DNA of 64,000 nt from Metaphire vulgaris (Eukaryota > Annelida > Clitellata > Crassiclitellata > Megascolecidae). This document shows, piece by piece, positions 32,883-45,137 of this stretch (within the stretch, counting starts at the first letter, position 1; the number at the start of each line of letters is the position of its first letter). The DNA lies in contig CM030856.1 in the NCBI GenBank assembly GCA_018105865.1, positions 7,040,720 to 7,104,719 on the forward strand. Reading direction: 5' to 3'. Below the pieces are notes generated by a model. That model had not been told where the DNA came from, did not search any database, and saw nothing but the letters and a program-made list of their open reading frames with translations. The position numbers were made by a program, and so were the translations under genes.

Positions 32883-33345
32883 GTGGTGTGCGCGATGGAG
32901 CAGTGGTTAGCGCACTGTTCTGCCAATCTTGAGGTCCGTGGTTCAATCCCCCCAAACGCGGCAGAAACTTTTCGGTTGTTTCCGCCTCAAGCACACCCCG
33001 CCCCAATCGATTCAGCTGTGAATGAGTACATCAGTAGATCAGGTACATCAGATGGAAGGAAAGGCGACGATGGAAACGCTGGAAATCCGCTCTCATTCAG
33101 CCGTTGCTGTGTAAAACCGATGGGCGCGGAGCCCGTGGAGTATACAGTGGCGGCTTCACATGGGGGTCCGGAGGCCCGTGCCCCCATTGAATGCCTGGCC
33201 CCCAGAACCCCTCCAGTTGGGACCTTATACTTACTATTACATACCTATCAACAAATTCGTTGACCCCCATGCGTATAAGTTGCCACCCAAACGCCCCCCA
33301 CACTTGCCAAATCTTGGAGGCGCCACTGGGAGTATATGCCACCTA
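32883..33345 (+). mobile_element. tRNA-derived SINE interrupted by a MITE
   Basis: Box A GGAGCAGTGGTTAGCGCAC and box B GGTCCGTGGTTCAATCC. The body CGATTCAGCTGTGAATGAGT, AAGGAAAGGCGACGATGG resembles widespread invertebrate SINEs. Split at GGAGTATA by the MITE at 33145-33328. No gene was seen in 32588-32882. Confidence 0.8.
33145..33328. mobile_element. hAT-type MITE, CAGTGGCGGCTC family, inside a SINE
   Basis: Ends CAGTGGCGGCTTCAC and GGAGGCGCCACTG with a perfect 8-bp duplication ggagtata. Confidence 0.9.
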
Positions 33346-33891
33346 TACTTTTCGTATGGTAGAATTCACGATCCACTTTCGTACGGTCAAATCAAAGACT
33401 ACCCTTCACAACGATCAACGAAGCCAGGTTGCTAATTGTATGACACTTTAAGACCTCAACTCAGAGGTTTCAAAAGGTTTTATGACTTCGTAACAGTCCA
33501 CAAATGTTCACACCTCAACGGCACCAAGCCGGGCTCAAATCTAAACGTAAGTCTAATGCGCATAACTTGAGTCTGTGGGACCAGTATACAAAACCCGGTA
33601 CACATAGGTCTGTACGAGGCTCTATCAATACAAACAAAGCAAACATACATGTATCGAGACCAAAATCTAATGCTACTGGGTACGTTAAGAGAAATACTTT
33701 TAGTGCGATGTTATTGAAGCCAATACAGTATTTCGTTTGCCGTCGCTATTTTATAATTATTTGGAGTCCTCATTCATTGGGAATTGTTAACAAGCGATGT
33801 AAAAACCATATTTGCCTTTGATTTGTCGGTAAAATTTAATACACAGTACGGAGACATTCCTTGTGATTTCTTATATACGCATTGTGAGCCA

Positions 33892-33896
<5 letters not shown>

Positions 33897-33952
<56 letters not shown>
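33897..33952. repeat. (AGT)n microsatellite
   Basis: Pure run followed to about 34160 by degenerate AGTAGT and GGTAGT sequence. Confidence 0.95.
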
Positions 33953-33953
<1 letters not shown>

Positions 33954-34160
33954 ATTGTTATAATAGTACTAGTATACGCTATAGTAGTGTGTAGTAATGG
34001 CAATAGTAGTAGTGACAATGGTATCTGTGGTAGTGATGCTAGTAGTAGTGGTGTAAGAGCGGTGGTGTTAGAAAGCAGTATTAGTAGTGATAGTAGCAGT
34101 TCCAATAGCAGTCATAGTAGTTATGGTATTGGTAGTGGAAGGTAGTAATAGTGGTGATAG

Positions 34161-35520
34161 TGCTTCAGTCGGTGTTGCATGCAGGCAGGATGGGGAAATT
34201 CGCCCACAAATCTTATAACCCCCTTCCCCCCAATTGCATTTCATTCAATGACAATTCTCACAACGTTCCCGTTTGAATTGCCATAAATTCCCTTCCCTCC
34301 CTCCCTCCTCCCATGGAAGAGGAGACTGTGTGTAACGCTGGCTTAAGTGGAGAGAAGATGGGCAACTACACCTCGTGAACCGTTGATACGATCGAAAGAA
34401 ACTAAACACAGTTGGAGCTCTACTTGCATTTCCTGTGAAGCCTCTCCTCCTTCTGACGGAAGAGGCAAATTAAGTCACACCAAACTTGTTCCCAATTTGG
34501 AACTTCCTAAGAATAAATTTTATATCATGTTCGCGCGAACGCACCCAAATCATCCCCGCGCCCCGAAACCTCCCTGGGCCTAATTGCGAAAGGAAGGCGT
34601 CAGAAGTTCATAATGGGGAGCAGTTTTATTACCTAATGAATTTTGAGCAGAATTTCGGAGATCGTGCACAGGAACGTTGAGTCGGGTTCAACGTATCACT
34701 TTTACTACTTGTAATAAAGACTCATTAAAAGCAGTTAGTTGGAAAGGAAGCTCTAAATACGTCCTTGTTCCGACCGCGTATATCGTTGGCAGATCAACGG
34801 AGAGATAGTGGAGTTTAGCTTTGTACCTTTGAATGCGGGGGGGATTCTCTAAATGATCATTCAACATTCCTGATTCCGCTCTTAAAGCTCATCTTACGAG
34901 ACCTCATTTTTCGGCTGTTGAAGAAGTAGTAACGATGTGATTGAAATTCAATGACTGCACCATGCATTAGAGTTAATTTTATGCTTCACAATCAATTTTA
35001 GTTTATCGAATACTCTTCACTCAAACTGAAAGTTGCATTGTACAGTATATACCGTAGTAGTGCATAGGCCTAACGAAACACTGCATGCAGAGGACGCGAT
35101 TCAAAGGTGCCTAACTAAACAAGCACATTGCCCAACTTTTATTCATTTTGTTATACTAGACTGATCAAAGCTTTCTTTTATCAGCTATTTAACCTGTACA
35201 GCGCGACTCGTCCTGATCATTGCATGCTGAATTTAACTATTATTTCGCTACAATGTAGATAAATAAATAGCTAAGAAATTGTAGTCAACATGCCCTTCGA
35301 ATCTAAACTCAAAAGATCTAAAAGAATTATAACTAAGTCTTGCCTAACCCGATAACGTCGGGAATCAGATTACAAATCTAGATAAATCAGATTAGATATC
35401 TCCGATACCAGTACGAATGCTATCTAAATTATCAAGAAATGATTATTCGACAAGATAAGTGTATGCCACTGTATGGCTATAAACTCAAAATACTTTCTTG
35501 ACAATTCTAGAACTTTCATC

Positions 35521-35564
<44 letters not shown>

Positions 35565-35676
35565 TGAAATTTAAGTGCTTCAGTAGGATCTCTCTTGTTT
35601 TCAAATTATGCTGATTTCTACTGCGAAAGAATATTAAAATAATACTAATACTACTAATAATAATAACAACAATAAC

Positions 35677-35709
<33 letters not shown>

Positions 35710-37330
35710 TGAATTTTAGGTGCTTCAGTAGGATCTCTCTTGTTTTCAAATAATGCTGAATTCTACTGCGAAAGAATATTGAAATAATAATAATAATAAA
35801 ATAATAATAATAATAATAACGTTATAAATATCAGATGTAATAATATTAGGCTTATCACTTTTAATAAGAAGAGGATATGCATTGTCCGCAAAACTTCTAT
35901 TAGACCGCTAGGCTCGATCCATTTCCCCCACTTTTTGAGAGACAAGGTCAGGAAAGAGGGCAAGTTTACCCCTCAACTTTTTCGTTCAAGGCGTGGACGT
36001 AAAACTAGTGATTTTTACGTAGGCCTAGAGGTGCTGAGGTAATCTTGTCGCGAATAAAAGAGACTTTATAGTTATTACCAAAGTATCTTCTCTAATACTC
36101 GATACTGGAGACCTCGAATATTTGAAACCCGACCGTTGTACAGTATTACGGCTGAAACTTTAAGCTATTTTGTAGCTCCCCTACGCATTTAACCTAAGAG
36201 ACTTAGGCTATGACCTGTTCAACTTTCACTACCTATCATTGGAAACTGTGCCGAAACGCTGGAGGGTGATTAGGGATATATCGGCACGAAGCGAGGAAAT
36301 TTCAGGTAAAAGGAAGCGGTTACGTTTATGGGAAGAAAGTTCGAACTGATTCGTTGTTTGATTTCAAACCGTCGTCCACGAATGCCGCTAAAATGTATCG
36401 ATTTGAACTAAAGAACGGTCAACTGAAGCCTGAAGCCAAGTAGGCGATGAATGGAAGTCTGTTTGAGAAGTTTTAAAGCCGATCAACAACAACAACAACG
36501 CGTCCAGATTCGTGGAGGTGGGCGCAATTCAGGTAGATTTCAGAAGGTCATAAACAATAGGGCGCTTCTTTGTTGAAAGCGCTATTCGTTACTGGGGTTT
36601 ATGGATTTGTCCGTTGTTAGATCAGTGCCGAGGGCCAGCGTAAGATCAAAGGTCTTCCTTAGTCGACCTTTGTCGGAGGGCAAAGTGGTCAAGAAACAAG
36701 GCCTATAGAGGCCCGAACGGCTGGCCAGGTCTCTCCGCGAAAGGGTCTACCGTCGGAGGAGGGGATGGGTCAATTGGGGGTTAAAGAGGTATATAAATAT
36801 GGTATAAGAGGGTTGTTAAAAGAAGAACAGAGGATGGAACTTAGCCCTTGGATGACGGATTCAACGGACGATAGAATTTCAATGTGCATTCGGAAAAGTT
36901 TCTTTACAACATTTAAAGATAATTTTTTAATTGTTATCTGTTATTTCTGCTTAGAGGAATCAAAATCGAAACCGTTGCAAGTATTTCGAGAACATCAGGT
37001 AAGCGGCTTCGATATAAAGCATAGATTTTGAAACAATTGTGGCTTTTGCAGAAAAATTTATTAACATTTGGTGAACTTCCAGCCTGGGGCTAATCAAGGA
37101 AAAATGTCAAAATGGTTCAACAAAGCAATAGGAATTTTATCCTCCACTATGTAATAAACGTGGTCTAGTATCCGTTTTATATTTTAGATGTAGGCGTTTC
37201 TCGTTCAATGAGGTTCTCTTGATATCGTGCAACGAGTTTTCTCTATTTGTGTCGTTGATATAGGATGCAAGTCGTAGTACATCGTTGGTCAATGGCGGAC
37301 AATTTTCCACGATTCAGACTGTCTTCGCGA
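34161..37330. other. gene-poor; (AAT)n and a local duplication
   Basis: 35522-35640 and about 35680-35800 are duplicate blocks (GTGCTTCAGTAGGATCTCTC, CTACTGCGAAAGAATATT), each attached to (AAT)n. No exon or transposon ends were recognised elsewhere. Confidence 0.6.
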
Positions 37331-37528
37331 CTACCAATTTTGGGTATTGCATAGTATGCGCACTAGTAGTTTGCGCACCCGGGAATTTGCGCACCTGTAC
37401 ATTAGTGCGCATACTATAGGTGCGCAAATAGCGGTTGCGCAATGTACTGGTGCGTAAACTACCTTTTCGCAAATTCCCAGGTGCGCAAACTACTGGTGCG
37501 CATACCAATGTAAACCCAAATTTTGTAG
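37331..37528. mobile_element. fold-back element rich in TGCGCA
   Basis: Arms of about 49 bp are inverse copies, starting CTACCAATTTTGGGT and ending ACCCAAATTTTGTAG (imperfect), each with GTATGCGCAC and TAGTTTGCGCACC. The core has further GTGCGCA motifs. No clear target duplication. Confidence 0.7.
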
Positions 37529-37802
37529 CCAGTTTATTCGCGTTATTTCTAACATTCAGACAGACCACGTGCAGCCCTAAGTTACCTTAATTGAGAGTTA
37601 GGCCTAAGTGGATTTTATCAGTGCTGTTCACCAGTTTATAATTATTTAATGACAAATCTGGACCTTTAGATCGTATCTATCACAGGTTTTACATAACATC
37701 TTCAGCACATTCTTTACATTATAGGCGAATCTTTATTTGAAGAAAATTACTGTTTAAAGTTTTAAATCAAAATTTTTCATGCTGTTTTACATTGTTTGGC
37801 TG

Positions 37803-37925
37803 AAGGGGCGGAAGATGGCAGAGTGGAGCCATAAGCTGACGGAGCGAGTTTCAAGCCCCGTTAGCGTTCATAACTACAGTGGTTCTCACACAGGCCAGTC
37901 CCTACTGAACCACTTTAAACCTTGT
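37803..37925 (+). mobile_element. tRNA-SINE head fused to hairpin domain
   Basis: GGGGCGGAAGATGGCAGAGT head, box-B-like GAGTTTCAAGCCCCGTTAGC, then AGTGGTTCTCACACAGGCC and CCTACTGAACCACTTTAAA. A partial second hairpin follows at 37975-38010. This copy links the hairpin to the tRNA-like head. Confidence 0.8.
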
Positions 37926-38312
37926 TATATTTATTATTTATTTTATATTATTATACACGAAATTTTGTTTTACTAAGTGGTTTTCACACAGGTTGTAACG
38001 CACTCTAAGCTAGTTTATATCAGATCACGTTATAGTTTTAAAATTTTCTACAATTAGATTTTATACGGTGTAATTGTGAATTAAATTTGTAGGCCTACGT
38101 TTTGAAGTGGAATCACAAACAGGCATAGATCCGTAGGCCTTTGGACCTGTTATAATAGCCACGCATTGATTGTCCGAAAGCAAATCTTGTGGATAATGAC
38201 CGCTAATCAAGGCTTGCCTTTGGACATCGGTGTAACAGGCTGATAATCATATGATCGTGCTTCACTCCTGGTAAAAAGAACGGAATAGACGCAAACTTTT
38301 GCACGTGTACTT

Positions 38313-39200
38313 TGATTGTCAGTATGCAACTCTTGGTTTATTTATAACGAGAGTTACAATTGACTGTCGAAGCGCATGCGGCTGTCGTCTTCAGATTCGG
38401 ACTTCTTTTTTTAAATGGCGACGGAATTTGGCCAAGATCAAATCGAAACCTACTTTAGCTTCTAATTGTAAATATTAACATTTGTCTAAGCCTGAACGCC
38501 TCGGTAAGCAGTATAGCTTTCAAATGTTGCGTCTCAATCTATATCATTAATTAACATTAGGTAACTAGTTTGGCGATAGGATTTACAGCGCAAAATTACA
38601 CTGAAGATCTGTAATGCATCACCAGGGTACCTTATGATATCGGAGCCAGCTTGGGTGTATGTAGATAAGAAATTTGCAAACGCAGTAGTTAATATAGAAG
38701 GATAAGATATCATTGGCAATGTCATAGGGAAAATGTGACAATCATTTTCGAATTTTAAGATGTTTTTACTAATATTGCGCTTCTTTTTTAGGGCAGTTTT
38801 TAATTTTAGTCTGTCTGTAAAGAGCTACGTTAAATGCTTTTAGAATGTTGAAGTTTTTCTTCTGGACCTATAATTATACGTAAGAATATAATGAAATCGT
38901 GTTTCCAAAGTGATTTATTTATTTTTGATCCAGAAAATGGCGTTTGGGATCTGATTGTCTAACACAGCTCTTGTTCGATTCGAAACGAAACGTTACTTAG
39001 TCAAGAGCTGTGTCGTCAATCGTATTCCAACGCCAATATCTCAGTTATTGCATAGAAATTTCGTGGGAACGACAAGCTAATGGATTGCCGGATTCCAAAG
39101 TTTTCACGGTTAATCAGCTTTTGGCTCATTGGAACTTTTGGCGCTTTAACCTGATTGTCAGTAAGCAGCTCTTGTTTCTGTTTTATTCAAGAACTGTTTA
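38313..39200. repeat. three related hairpin-forming sequences
   Basis: 38313-38370, 38953-39021 and 39153-39200 each start GATTGTC...GCA/ACAGCTCTTG and carry an inverted partner (GAGAGTTACAATTGACTGTC; CAAGAGCTGTGTCGTCAATC; CAAGAACTG). Confidence 0.55.
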
Positions 39201-39512
39201 TTGATATCAGGTATTGGCGACCTAATAATTCTTCTATGTCAAGACATTACTTGCATTGGCTGATATTATATTACCAAGATATTTACTTAATACTTTACAA
39301 ATTAAATTACGTAATAAGTGCTAGCAAAGTACAATTGTAAATAGCAGTTTAGGCTCAACAAAGCAAACCAATATAGGCCTAGCTAAATTCAATGGCTGAG
39401 TTTGATTTTGGTATTGTGAGTATTTCAGTTTATTTGTCAACTCTTTCTTGGTCAAGCCCGCAATTAATCTAAAGGATTTGACGACCGGAGGTTATACTGC
39501 AGCAAACGAAGG

Positions 39513-39673
39513 CAATGTTTTATCCAGACTCACGCTCTTGGGGGAGGGGAATTGAGTTAGATTCAGGAAAGAGACAGTTCTACTAAAAAATCTCTATGTA
39601 TTGATTTGGGGGTGAGGGAATTTTGAGGTTTTGGAAGAAAATCAACCTCTAACAGCGCCTGGATAAAACACTG
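39513..39673. mobile_element. MITE, CAGTGTTTTATCCAG family
   Basis: Ends CAATGTTTTATCCAG and CTGGATAAAACACTG; perfect 8-bp duplication aacgaagg. Confidence 0.85.
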
Positions 39674-40147
39674 AACGAAGGGACACACTGAACGGTACAC
39701 TGCATTCATTACTTTAAAAGCACATTCTATTGTTCAAATCTGTCGGTAGGTACCTCCGTGCGGGATCTTTGTTTCCTTTCGGTATCTTGTTATTTCCATA
39801 ATATATCTACTTCTTTTTAATTGTAAATAATTAAGTTCTTCGGATGTTATTTCAAGTACTATTGTATTATAATAATATATTGTAACAATAATAATTATGA
39901 TTAAGTTTTTCAAATGTTATTATTAAGTTCTAGATATATTATTATTGAACTTTCTTTGGAAATAAATAAATGATGATAATTTATTGCTAAATCGTTACAA
40001 GTAGAGCGAGCAACTAGGCTACAGCAAAATTTAGTCCCAAAGTTTCTGTCTAATTTGACAATACGATGGTTCTCCCAGTTTGTCTCGTTATGTCATGGAT
40101 ATGTTGAATATACCTTGATACTGTCGACCTATTTTTTCTTTTCTTCT
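39674..40147. other. AT-rich, no gene
   Basis: Nothing recognised beyond AT-rich low complexity near 39860-39980. Confidence 0.5.
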
Positions 40148-40485
40148 AGGGTCCGTCCATAAAGTATACGTCACGCTCGAGGTGGCTTAAGGAAGTGTGT
40201 CAGCGTAGACTGCAAAGCCCGACATGACGTCACAAATTTTCGTAGAAATAAAACCTTTAATTAATCTGATGAGACGTATAGTAAAAAGGGTTTTAATTGC
40301 TCATTTAGACACTTTGGCACAAACACGTACATTTTCAGGTCTCAATTACATTTCGTTATCATCGTAGGAAGTTGAACGTTCATCTGTTTTGCTGCTGAAA
40401 ATTGAAATTGAATGAGAAACTCGACTATGTAATAATTATAATGAAAACCTTTGTGACGTACTGTAATTTATGAATGACTCTTAAC
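40148..40485. mobile_element. possible DNA transposon, GTCCGTCCATAAA ends
   Basis: Left end GGGTCCGTCCATAAAGTATA and ACGTCACG; right end with GTGACGTACTGTAATTTATG. A lone end GGGGCCGTCCATAAATGACA is at about 41298. Duplication not resolved. Confidence 0.4.
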
Positions 40486-40807
40486 CGGGGGAGGGCGAGA
40501 TTTGTGATGTTTTTTTATGGAAGAGATGGTCTGAGATTTGTGAGTTATTAAATGAGAGGGGGCTAACTGGTGGCCAGATTCACGAAAATTCTCAAGTTCT
40601 ATTAAACGACAGCCTAAACTATGAATAAATCTTTGCATTAATTTTAGTTACTTTTACTGGTGAAATCTGCTTGTTGACTATTAAACTTCTAGGCAGATTG
40701 AAAACTGGTAACGACACTGGTCTGGAAAGCAGGTAGAATCGAAGGCTATTCTAGATTCACTCAGCATTGATTCGCTAGATGGCGTATGAATGATTTAGCG
40801 CCTTTGG

Positions 40808-40905
40808 CAGCGGTTCTCAACCTGTGGGTCGCGACCCCGACGGGGGTCGAATGACGATTTGCCAGAGGTCGCCTGAAACCTTCGAAAAAAATTGTCCTTT
40901 GAGCG
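40808..40905 (+). mobile_element. SPIN-like hAT left end
   Basis: CAGCGGTTCTCAACCTGTGG, then GTCGCGACCCC, GGGGGTCGAATGAC and AGAGGTCGCCTGAAACC closely match the left end of SPIN-type hAT elements as I remember them. The right end is absent. Confidence 0.55.
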
Positions 40906-40954
40906 GTTCAAACAGCCAGCCTTTCCGGCTATGCAGATAGTATTAATTTAAATA

Positions 40955-41060
40955 GTAAGTAAGTAAAATTTTGTGGATTTCTATAGCGCCTTGGAGGCCA
41001 GCTCATCAGTAAGTAGCTGCTTATTCTTAGGCACTCTGCCTTTCTTAAAACAGCCATGGG
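40955..41060 (-). mobile_element. LINE 3' UTR fragment
   Basis: Inverted (AGTA)n tail, then TTCTATAGCGCCTTGGAGG and TAGCTGCTTATTCTTAGGC, as in the 3' UTR of the LINE at 30785. Confidence 0.6.
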
Positions 41061-41439
41061 AAAGAAACATCCGAAGGGCATAGAGGCTTGTAGAATAAAG
41101 TAACATCTCGTGAATTTTCTATAGCGCGTGTGTTTTTTCAGCCCTTTGATAATTTAGAAATTCTTTAACGCTTTGAAGGCAGGTACTGTTGAAGCTAACT
41201 ATATATGTTATGATATATATATATATATAATAGCTTTATTATGTGTGAATTTTTAGGGGTTTTAAAGCAGGTGCCCTAGGAGCTGCGTATTTAGCAGGGG
41301 CCGTCCATAAATGACATTATGACATCACGCCATTTTGACAGTTTTTAGTTATAAATATTTCAAATCGCATTTGTTAATGAAGAATGCAGTGCGTTGAATT
41401 CGTTTGAAAATATCCAGTATAACTATTATTCAACAGGCC

Positions 41440-41950
41440 TTCAATTGGCTTCTCCTGTCGAATAGAGGGTTTATAGAACCTAGGTATGTAAAAATCTAAT
41501 CGATCTGAAGAAATTCTCCAACAAATTCACAATTTCCTCTTGTTCCATCATTACTTAATCTTTGCAAGAATAATCAATAATATCACTTTCAATTTCGATC
41601 TACAGGTTTCAAAATAGAGCACTTCCGGCCATTTCATACTAAACACACTAATGTCATTGACTGTACGAGAACGAGGCACATCAACTAAATGAAAGTCCTG
41701 CCTAACATCTTGCGGAATGCCTAATAAGGGCGATCGAGGGAAGAGACGCGTATTAAGATATCTGGTTCATTTTAGAACAGATTTTATAATTACTTAGCTC
41801 TATGAGAGAAGCCAATTGAAGGTCTGTTGAACAGTTTATAGGCCTTAGATGTGTAAAAATCTAATCGATTTGAAGGTATTCTCCGTCATAATCCACATTT
41901 TCCTCTTGCCCTATCTTCTTTGCTGTAACCTTTGGAAGAATCAATTATTA
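41440..41950. repeat. direct repeat flanking a LINE relic
   Basis: 41450-41575 and 41800-41950 share TGTAAAAATCTAATCGAT.TG, ATTCTCC and TTTCCTCTTG. Between them 41640-41740 (minus) encodes FHLVDVPRSRTVNDISVFSM, like the block before WNSLP in LINEs. Confidence 0.45.
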
Positions 41951-42735
41951 CTGTATGCATGTTATGAATAATCATGATTAGACTGCTTTGAATTGTCGGC
42001 GCCATTTGCTGATGCTCTGTCTTGAGGCGCTTGTTTTGAAATTAGTCTAAACAACAATGGCGGTGATCATCGAAGCCCACAGATATACTATTTAAACCAC
42101 CTATCTATGCGGAGATCGCCGAGAGGGCCCGCGATCATCCATAACAAATTAACAAAATCATCAGTCATGTCACATTTGTAATGAGAAATTTGAAAAATGA
42201 TACGGACAATAGATAGTAGTTCTAAATTTTCTATCTAACGATTTAATTTTGCAAAAACCAGCCTTCGGATTTTTCGCGTTCCGAACGCGGTCCGGATTTC
42301 CGCCTTGCTCCGTCACAAAAAAGCCCTGGTCATAGTGGTTATGTGGCAGTTGACTGCACAAGAGGTCAATAAATTATGGAATAATAAACAATAGAGCTGC
42401 TCAAGATACGTTTGTTGTCATGTAGAGTATGCTGTGCTATAGAAATCCTACTTAAGCTTCTGCTGAATCTGGTTAGCTACAGTTGATATTTTGATGCGGT
42501 CCATATTGAAATGTTGTGCTACTTAAGAGTGGCACTCCAGTTAAGAATGGTTGTTGTCGAGGGATCAAAATGAATTTCTTTAGATTCAAGCATTAAAAAC
42601 ATTTATTACTGAAAGCTAAGACAACGCGGTAAGCAAAGTTCAATCATACAATCACAACATTTTCCTGTTGACATCTCAGTGTATACTTTTACAGTTACAG
42701 ACTCAAATTTACCCATCAAGTGAAAAAGCGTTTAT

Positions 42736-42773
<38 letters not shown>

Positions 42774-43141
42774 ATTTGTATATATGTGTGTATATGTGTG
42801 TGTGTGTGATCAGTTGTATTAAAATTTAAGTGCAGTCTGAAAATTTGCTGCAGATTCTACTTCCTTCAGCGAGTATTTGTAAGTATCTATTCCTATTCGT
42901 GAATTCCATACTGAATAAGAACAGGCCACAGCTCGATCATCTGAAAATCAAATGATAGAATATCACATATATTATGCGTTACATATGATGCTACAGTATG
43001 GTAAGCTAATCAATTAATTACTTCAAATGAACGAAAATAATGGCATATTTTGTCTGACCCTGAAGGAAACCTGAACGCAGCCTGGAGAGAAGGGAAATAT
43101 AACTACACAGGGAAGACATTCGGATGTACTGAGTGAATAAC
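41951..43141. other. no gene assigned; (AT)n/(GT)n and possible LINE relic
   Basis: (AT)n with (GT)n at 42737-42805. 42825-42945 (minus) reads AVACSYSVWNS, then VESAANFQTALKF, a weak LINE-like end. Confidence 0.4.
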
Positions 43142-43639
43142 CGGTGGCGGTTCCAGGATTTCTTGGTAGGGAGATTAAATGAATTCATAGGAAGTTGGTG
43201 GGGGCACTGCAGTGGCGGCTCTAGGATTTGGCAAGTGGGGGAAAATAATTGGGGGCAACTTCTAATCATGGGGAGCCAACCATTTGTTGTTTAATGTATG
43301 TAGCATTAAGTATAGGGTCCCAACTGGGGGCCACTGGGGGGTTCCAGGCTCTCAATAGGGGCACGGGCCCCTGGCCCCCCGGTGGAGCCGCCACTGGGGC
43401 ACTGGGGTGGGGAGTAAAAGATAAGGAAAAATTAATAAACTTTGCCGAAAAAGCCTGACAAAAGGAATTTTTCTCTAGTTTTATAACACTTTTACCCAAA
43501 AAATAGGTTGACAAGCCAAAAAAAGGTCATCGCAGTTCTTCCCCTTAGTTTTACTAGACGTTTGCCCAAAAATAGGTTTCACAAGCTAAAAAAAAGGTCC
43601 GGCAGTCCGGTGGGGATGCACCCCAATCATTCCCCACTG
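43142..43639. mobile_element. hAT-type MITE of the about 300-bp family, host of a nested MITE
   Basis: Ends CGGTGGCGGTTCCAGG and TCATTCCCCACTG, flanks tgaataac/tgaatagc (7 of 8). Contains the 187-bp MITE at 43210-43396. Interior has two blocks with GGTTGACAAGCCAAAAAAAG and GGTCATCG. Confidence 0.8.
43210..43396. mobile_element. hAT-type MITE, CAGTGGCGGCTC family, nested
   Basis: Ends CAGTGGCGGCTCTAGG and GGTGGAGCCGCCACTG, perfect 8-bp duplication gggcactg within the host MITE. Confidence 0.9.
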
Positions 43640-43735
43640 TGAATAGCCTCAAGATGCGCTGGTATTGGGCAGACCTGATAATATGGATACAACTCTGAAT
43701 CTCACAATGGCAAACTTAAGTATAACTAATAGCAA

Positions 43736-44143
<408 letters not shown>

Positions 44144-44300
44144 AAAGAAGAAGTACCGAAATTCCCAAATTCAACACAAAGGGTTACATGATAGGCTCTG
44201 CGCTGCGTAAGGTTTTGAACTTTTGAAATAGTAGATGCAAATTGTATCACTTGAAACGTACATCCCGGACTCGTAGCATTCTTTTTATTCGGCACAGCAA

Positions 44301-45089
44301 TCTTATTATATAATTCTCGATGTCCGTCTGTCGCGTCTGTCGCGTCTGTCGCGTCTGTCCGTCCGCAACACGGCGGGTATTGCAAGACGCTGTTGTCATT
44401 GACAACCAAATATTGTTTAATCAAACCGGAGCGTTTAACGAAGCGTCTTAATTGCAGCTTAAACCCCGTCCCCTTCCCTCACCCCATCCCTCTCCTAATC
44501 GCCCAGGCCCCAACCTATTCCCTGCCCCGGCCCCAAACCCCCTTTTCCCTTCCGTCTCCCAACCCTTTTCCCTATCCCCATCCCTCTCCCAATCGCCCCC
44601 AAACCCCCTGTTTCTCTTCCACTCCTCAACCCTTTTCCCTCTCCCCATCCCTCTCCCAATCGCCCCCCACCCCCCTGTTCCCCTTCCGTCTCCCTAACCC
44701 TTTTCTCTCTCCCCATCCCTCTCCCAATCGCCCCCAACCCCCGTCCCCTCCCGTCTCCTAACCCTTTTCTCTCTCCCCATCCCTCTCCCAATCGCCCCCA
44801 ACCCCCCTGTTCCTTCCCTCTCTCCATCCCTTTTCCTCTCGCCATCCCTCTCCCAATCCCCCAAACCCCGTTCCTTCCCCTCTCCCCATCCCTTTTCCCC
44901 TCTCGCCATCCCTCTCCCAATCGCCCGGCCCCAACCCATACCTGCCCCACCATGCCCGACAGGCCCCAAACCCCCGTTCCTTCTCTCTCCTCACCCCTCT
45001 CCCAACCCCCGCCTCTCTGCTCAAAACCCCACAACAACACACTTTCCTCCTCCCAAATCTCCTTTCCTCTCCCAATGCCCTGCTCCCCT

Positions 45090-45137
<48 letters not shown>

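Noticed and set aside
32883..33263. A 126-codon frame starting MVCAMEQWLAHCSA
   Set aside because: It is the read-through of a tRNA-derived SINE and the MITE inside it, not a host protein.
44448..45075. Several overlapping 60-180 codon Gly/Arg/Glu-rich minus frames and a Pro/Ser-rich plus frame
   Set aside because: They arise from the pyrimidine minisatellite of the Helitron; both strands and all frames are open and no domain is present. The same holds at 46171-47020.
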